Below are positions 6,246 to 6,690 of a stretch of 6,690 nucleotides of DNA, one piece after another. Where the stretch lies: contig DYZF01000220.1 in NCBI GenBank assembly GCA_020741375.1, forward strand, positions 1 to 6,690, in the 5' to 3' direction. Within the stretch, counting starts at the first letter, position 1; the number at the start of each line of letters is the position of its first letter. The position numbers and the translations under genes are program-made. This DNA is from Tessaracoccus flavescens (lineage in GTDB: Bacteria; Actinomycetota; Actinomycetes; Propionibacteriales; Propionibacteriaceae). Under the pieces are notes generated by a model. It ran no database searches and was not told the DNA's origin. It saw only the letters and a program-made list of their open reading frames with translations.

Positions 6246-6690
6246 TCAGTCGCCGAGGAGTCCCATGATGTCGTCGGCGCCGAGTGGAGCCGCTACGGAG
6301 GCAGTCTGCCCCACGACGGCGTCAAAGAGATCGCGTTTGCGTTCCTGGAGCGCCAGCACCTTCTCCTCGATGGTGTCGCTGGCCACCAACCGGTAGACGT
6401 TGACGGGCTTGTCCTGACCGATGCGGTGCGTCCGGTCGATGGCCTGATTCTCGGCGGCCGGGTTCCACCACGGGTCGAGGATGAAGACGTAATCCGCCTC
6501 GGTGAGCGTGAGGCCAAAGCCGCCGGCCTTCAGGCTGATGAGGAACACCGGCGCCTCGCCCTCACGGAAGGCGCTGATCTGGCCCGCCCGGTTGCGGGTG
6601 GCGCCATCGAGGTACTCGTATTCGATTCCCTCGCTGGTCAGGCGCGATTTCACCAGCGCCAAGTAGCTCGTGAACTGGCTGAACACCAGC
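6246..6690 (-). CDS. SNF2-family DEAD/DEAH-box helicase, C-terminal part (5' end outside window)
   Basis: The visible 147 residues are the end of the second RecA-like domain of a SNF2/Rad54-type ATPase that translocates on double-stranded DNA. The frame runs into the window edge: the first readable residues are LVFSQFTSYL, the family's motif IV region, so the GTG near 6686 is an internal valine and not a start. Motif V (about LISLKAGGFGLTLTEADYV) is followed by the DPWWNPAAENQAIDRTHRIGQ segment with motif VI, whose arginines act in ATP hydrolysis. The typical VYRLVASDTIEEKVLALQ brace follows, and the C-terminus GADDIMGLLGD resembles the usual end of bacterial SNF2 proteins. The ATPase first lobe and any SWIM zinc-binding N-terminus are not visible. 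Bacterial members are linked to transcription recycling or DNA repair, but this one's role cannot be assigned. Confidence 0.93.
   Translation of the reverse strand, partial: LVFSQFTSYLALVKSRLTSEGIEYEYLDGATRNRAGQISAFREGEAPVFLISLKAGGFGLTLTEADYVFILDPWWNPAAENQAIDRTHRIGQDKPVNVYRLVASDTIEEKVLALQERKRDLFDAVVGQTASVAAPLGADDIMGLLGD

Noticed and set aside
6684..6686. GTG near the right edge as the start of a small separate helicase-like gene
   Set aside because: The frame stays open to the window edge and the preceding codon reads Leu, giving the conserved LVFSQF motif, so the valine is internal to a longer SNF2 protein.

Overview
The window looks like chromosomal DNA of a high-GC Gram-positive actinobacterium. 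Codon third positions are strongly G/C, and the fused alpha/gamma KorA plus KorB pair closely resembles the mycobacterial type of oxoacid:ferredoxin oxidoreductase. The M13 peptidase has no signal peptide, as in mycobacterial Zmp1 and other actinobacterial members. A member of the Propionibacteriaceae or a related family is plausible, but this is an impression from protein style and no species can be fixed.

All genes lie on the minus strand, so the transcriptional order runs from high to low coordinates. First comes the C-terminal end of a SNF2-type helicase (6690-6246, cut by the window edge). It is followed in the same frame by a possible 21-codon hydrophobic small ORF (6239-6174). A 224-base intergenic region (6245-6022) carries that small ORF and a likely promoter with an inverted repeat around its -10 box. 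Next are korA (6021-4150) and korB (4150-3110), which together encode a 2-oxoacid (probably 2-oxoglutarate):ferredoxin oxidoreductase. korB is followed by a gene for a single-pass membrane protein of unknown function (3113-2037) and then an M13 zinc endopeptidase of the PepO/Zmp1 type (2005-59). A hairpin lies just after that last stop codon (36-2).

The junctions are very tight: korA and korB share one base (TGATG), korB and the membrane-protein gene share four bases (ATGA), and the peptidase gene begins 31 bases later. The four genes therefore probably form one transcription unit starting at the promoter near 6063-6068. KorA and KorB form one enzyme that decarboxylates a 2-oxoacid to its acyl-CoA and reduces ferredoxin. 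The functional link of the membrane protein and peptidase to that enzyme is not evident from sequence. No mobile element, CRISPR array, rRNA or convincing tRNA is present. I see no clear novel system. The points most worth a second look are the dyad over the korA -10 box, the small ORF behind the helicase, and the coupled unknown membrane protein.
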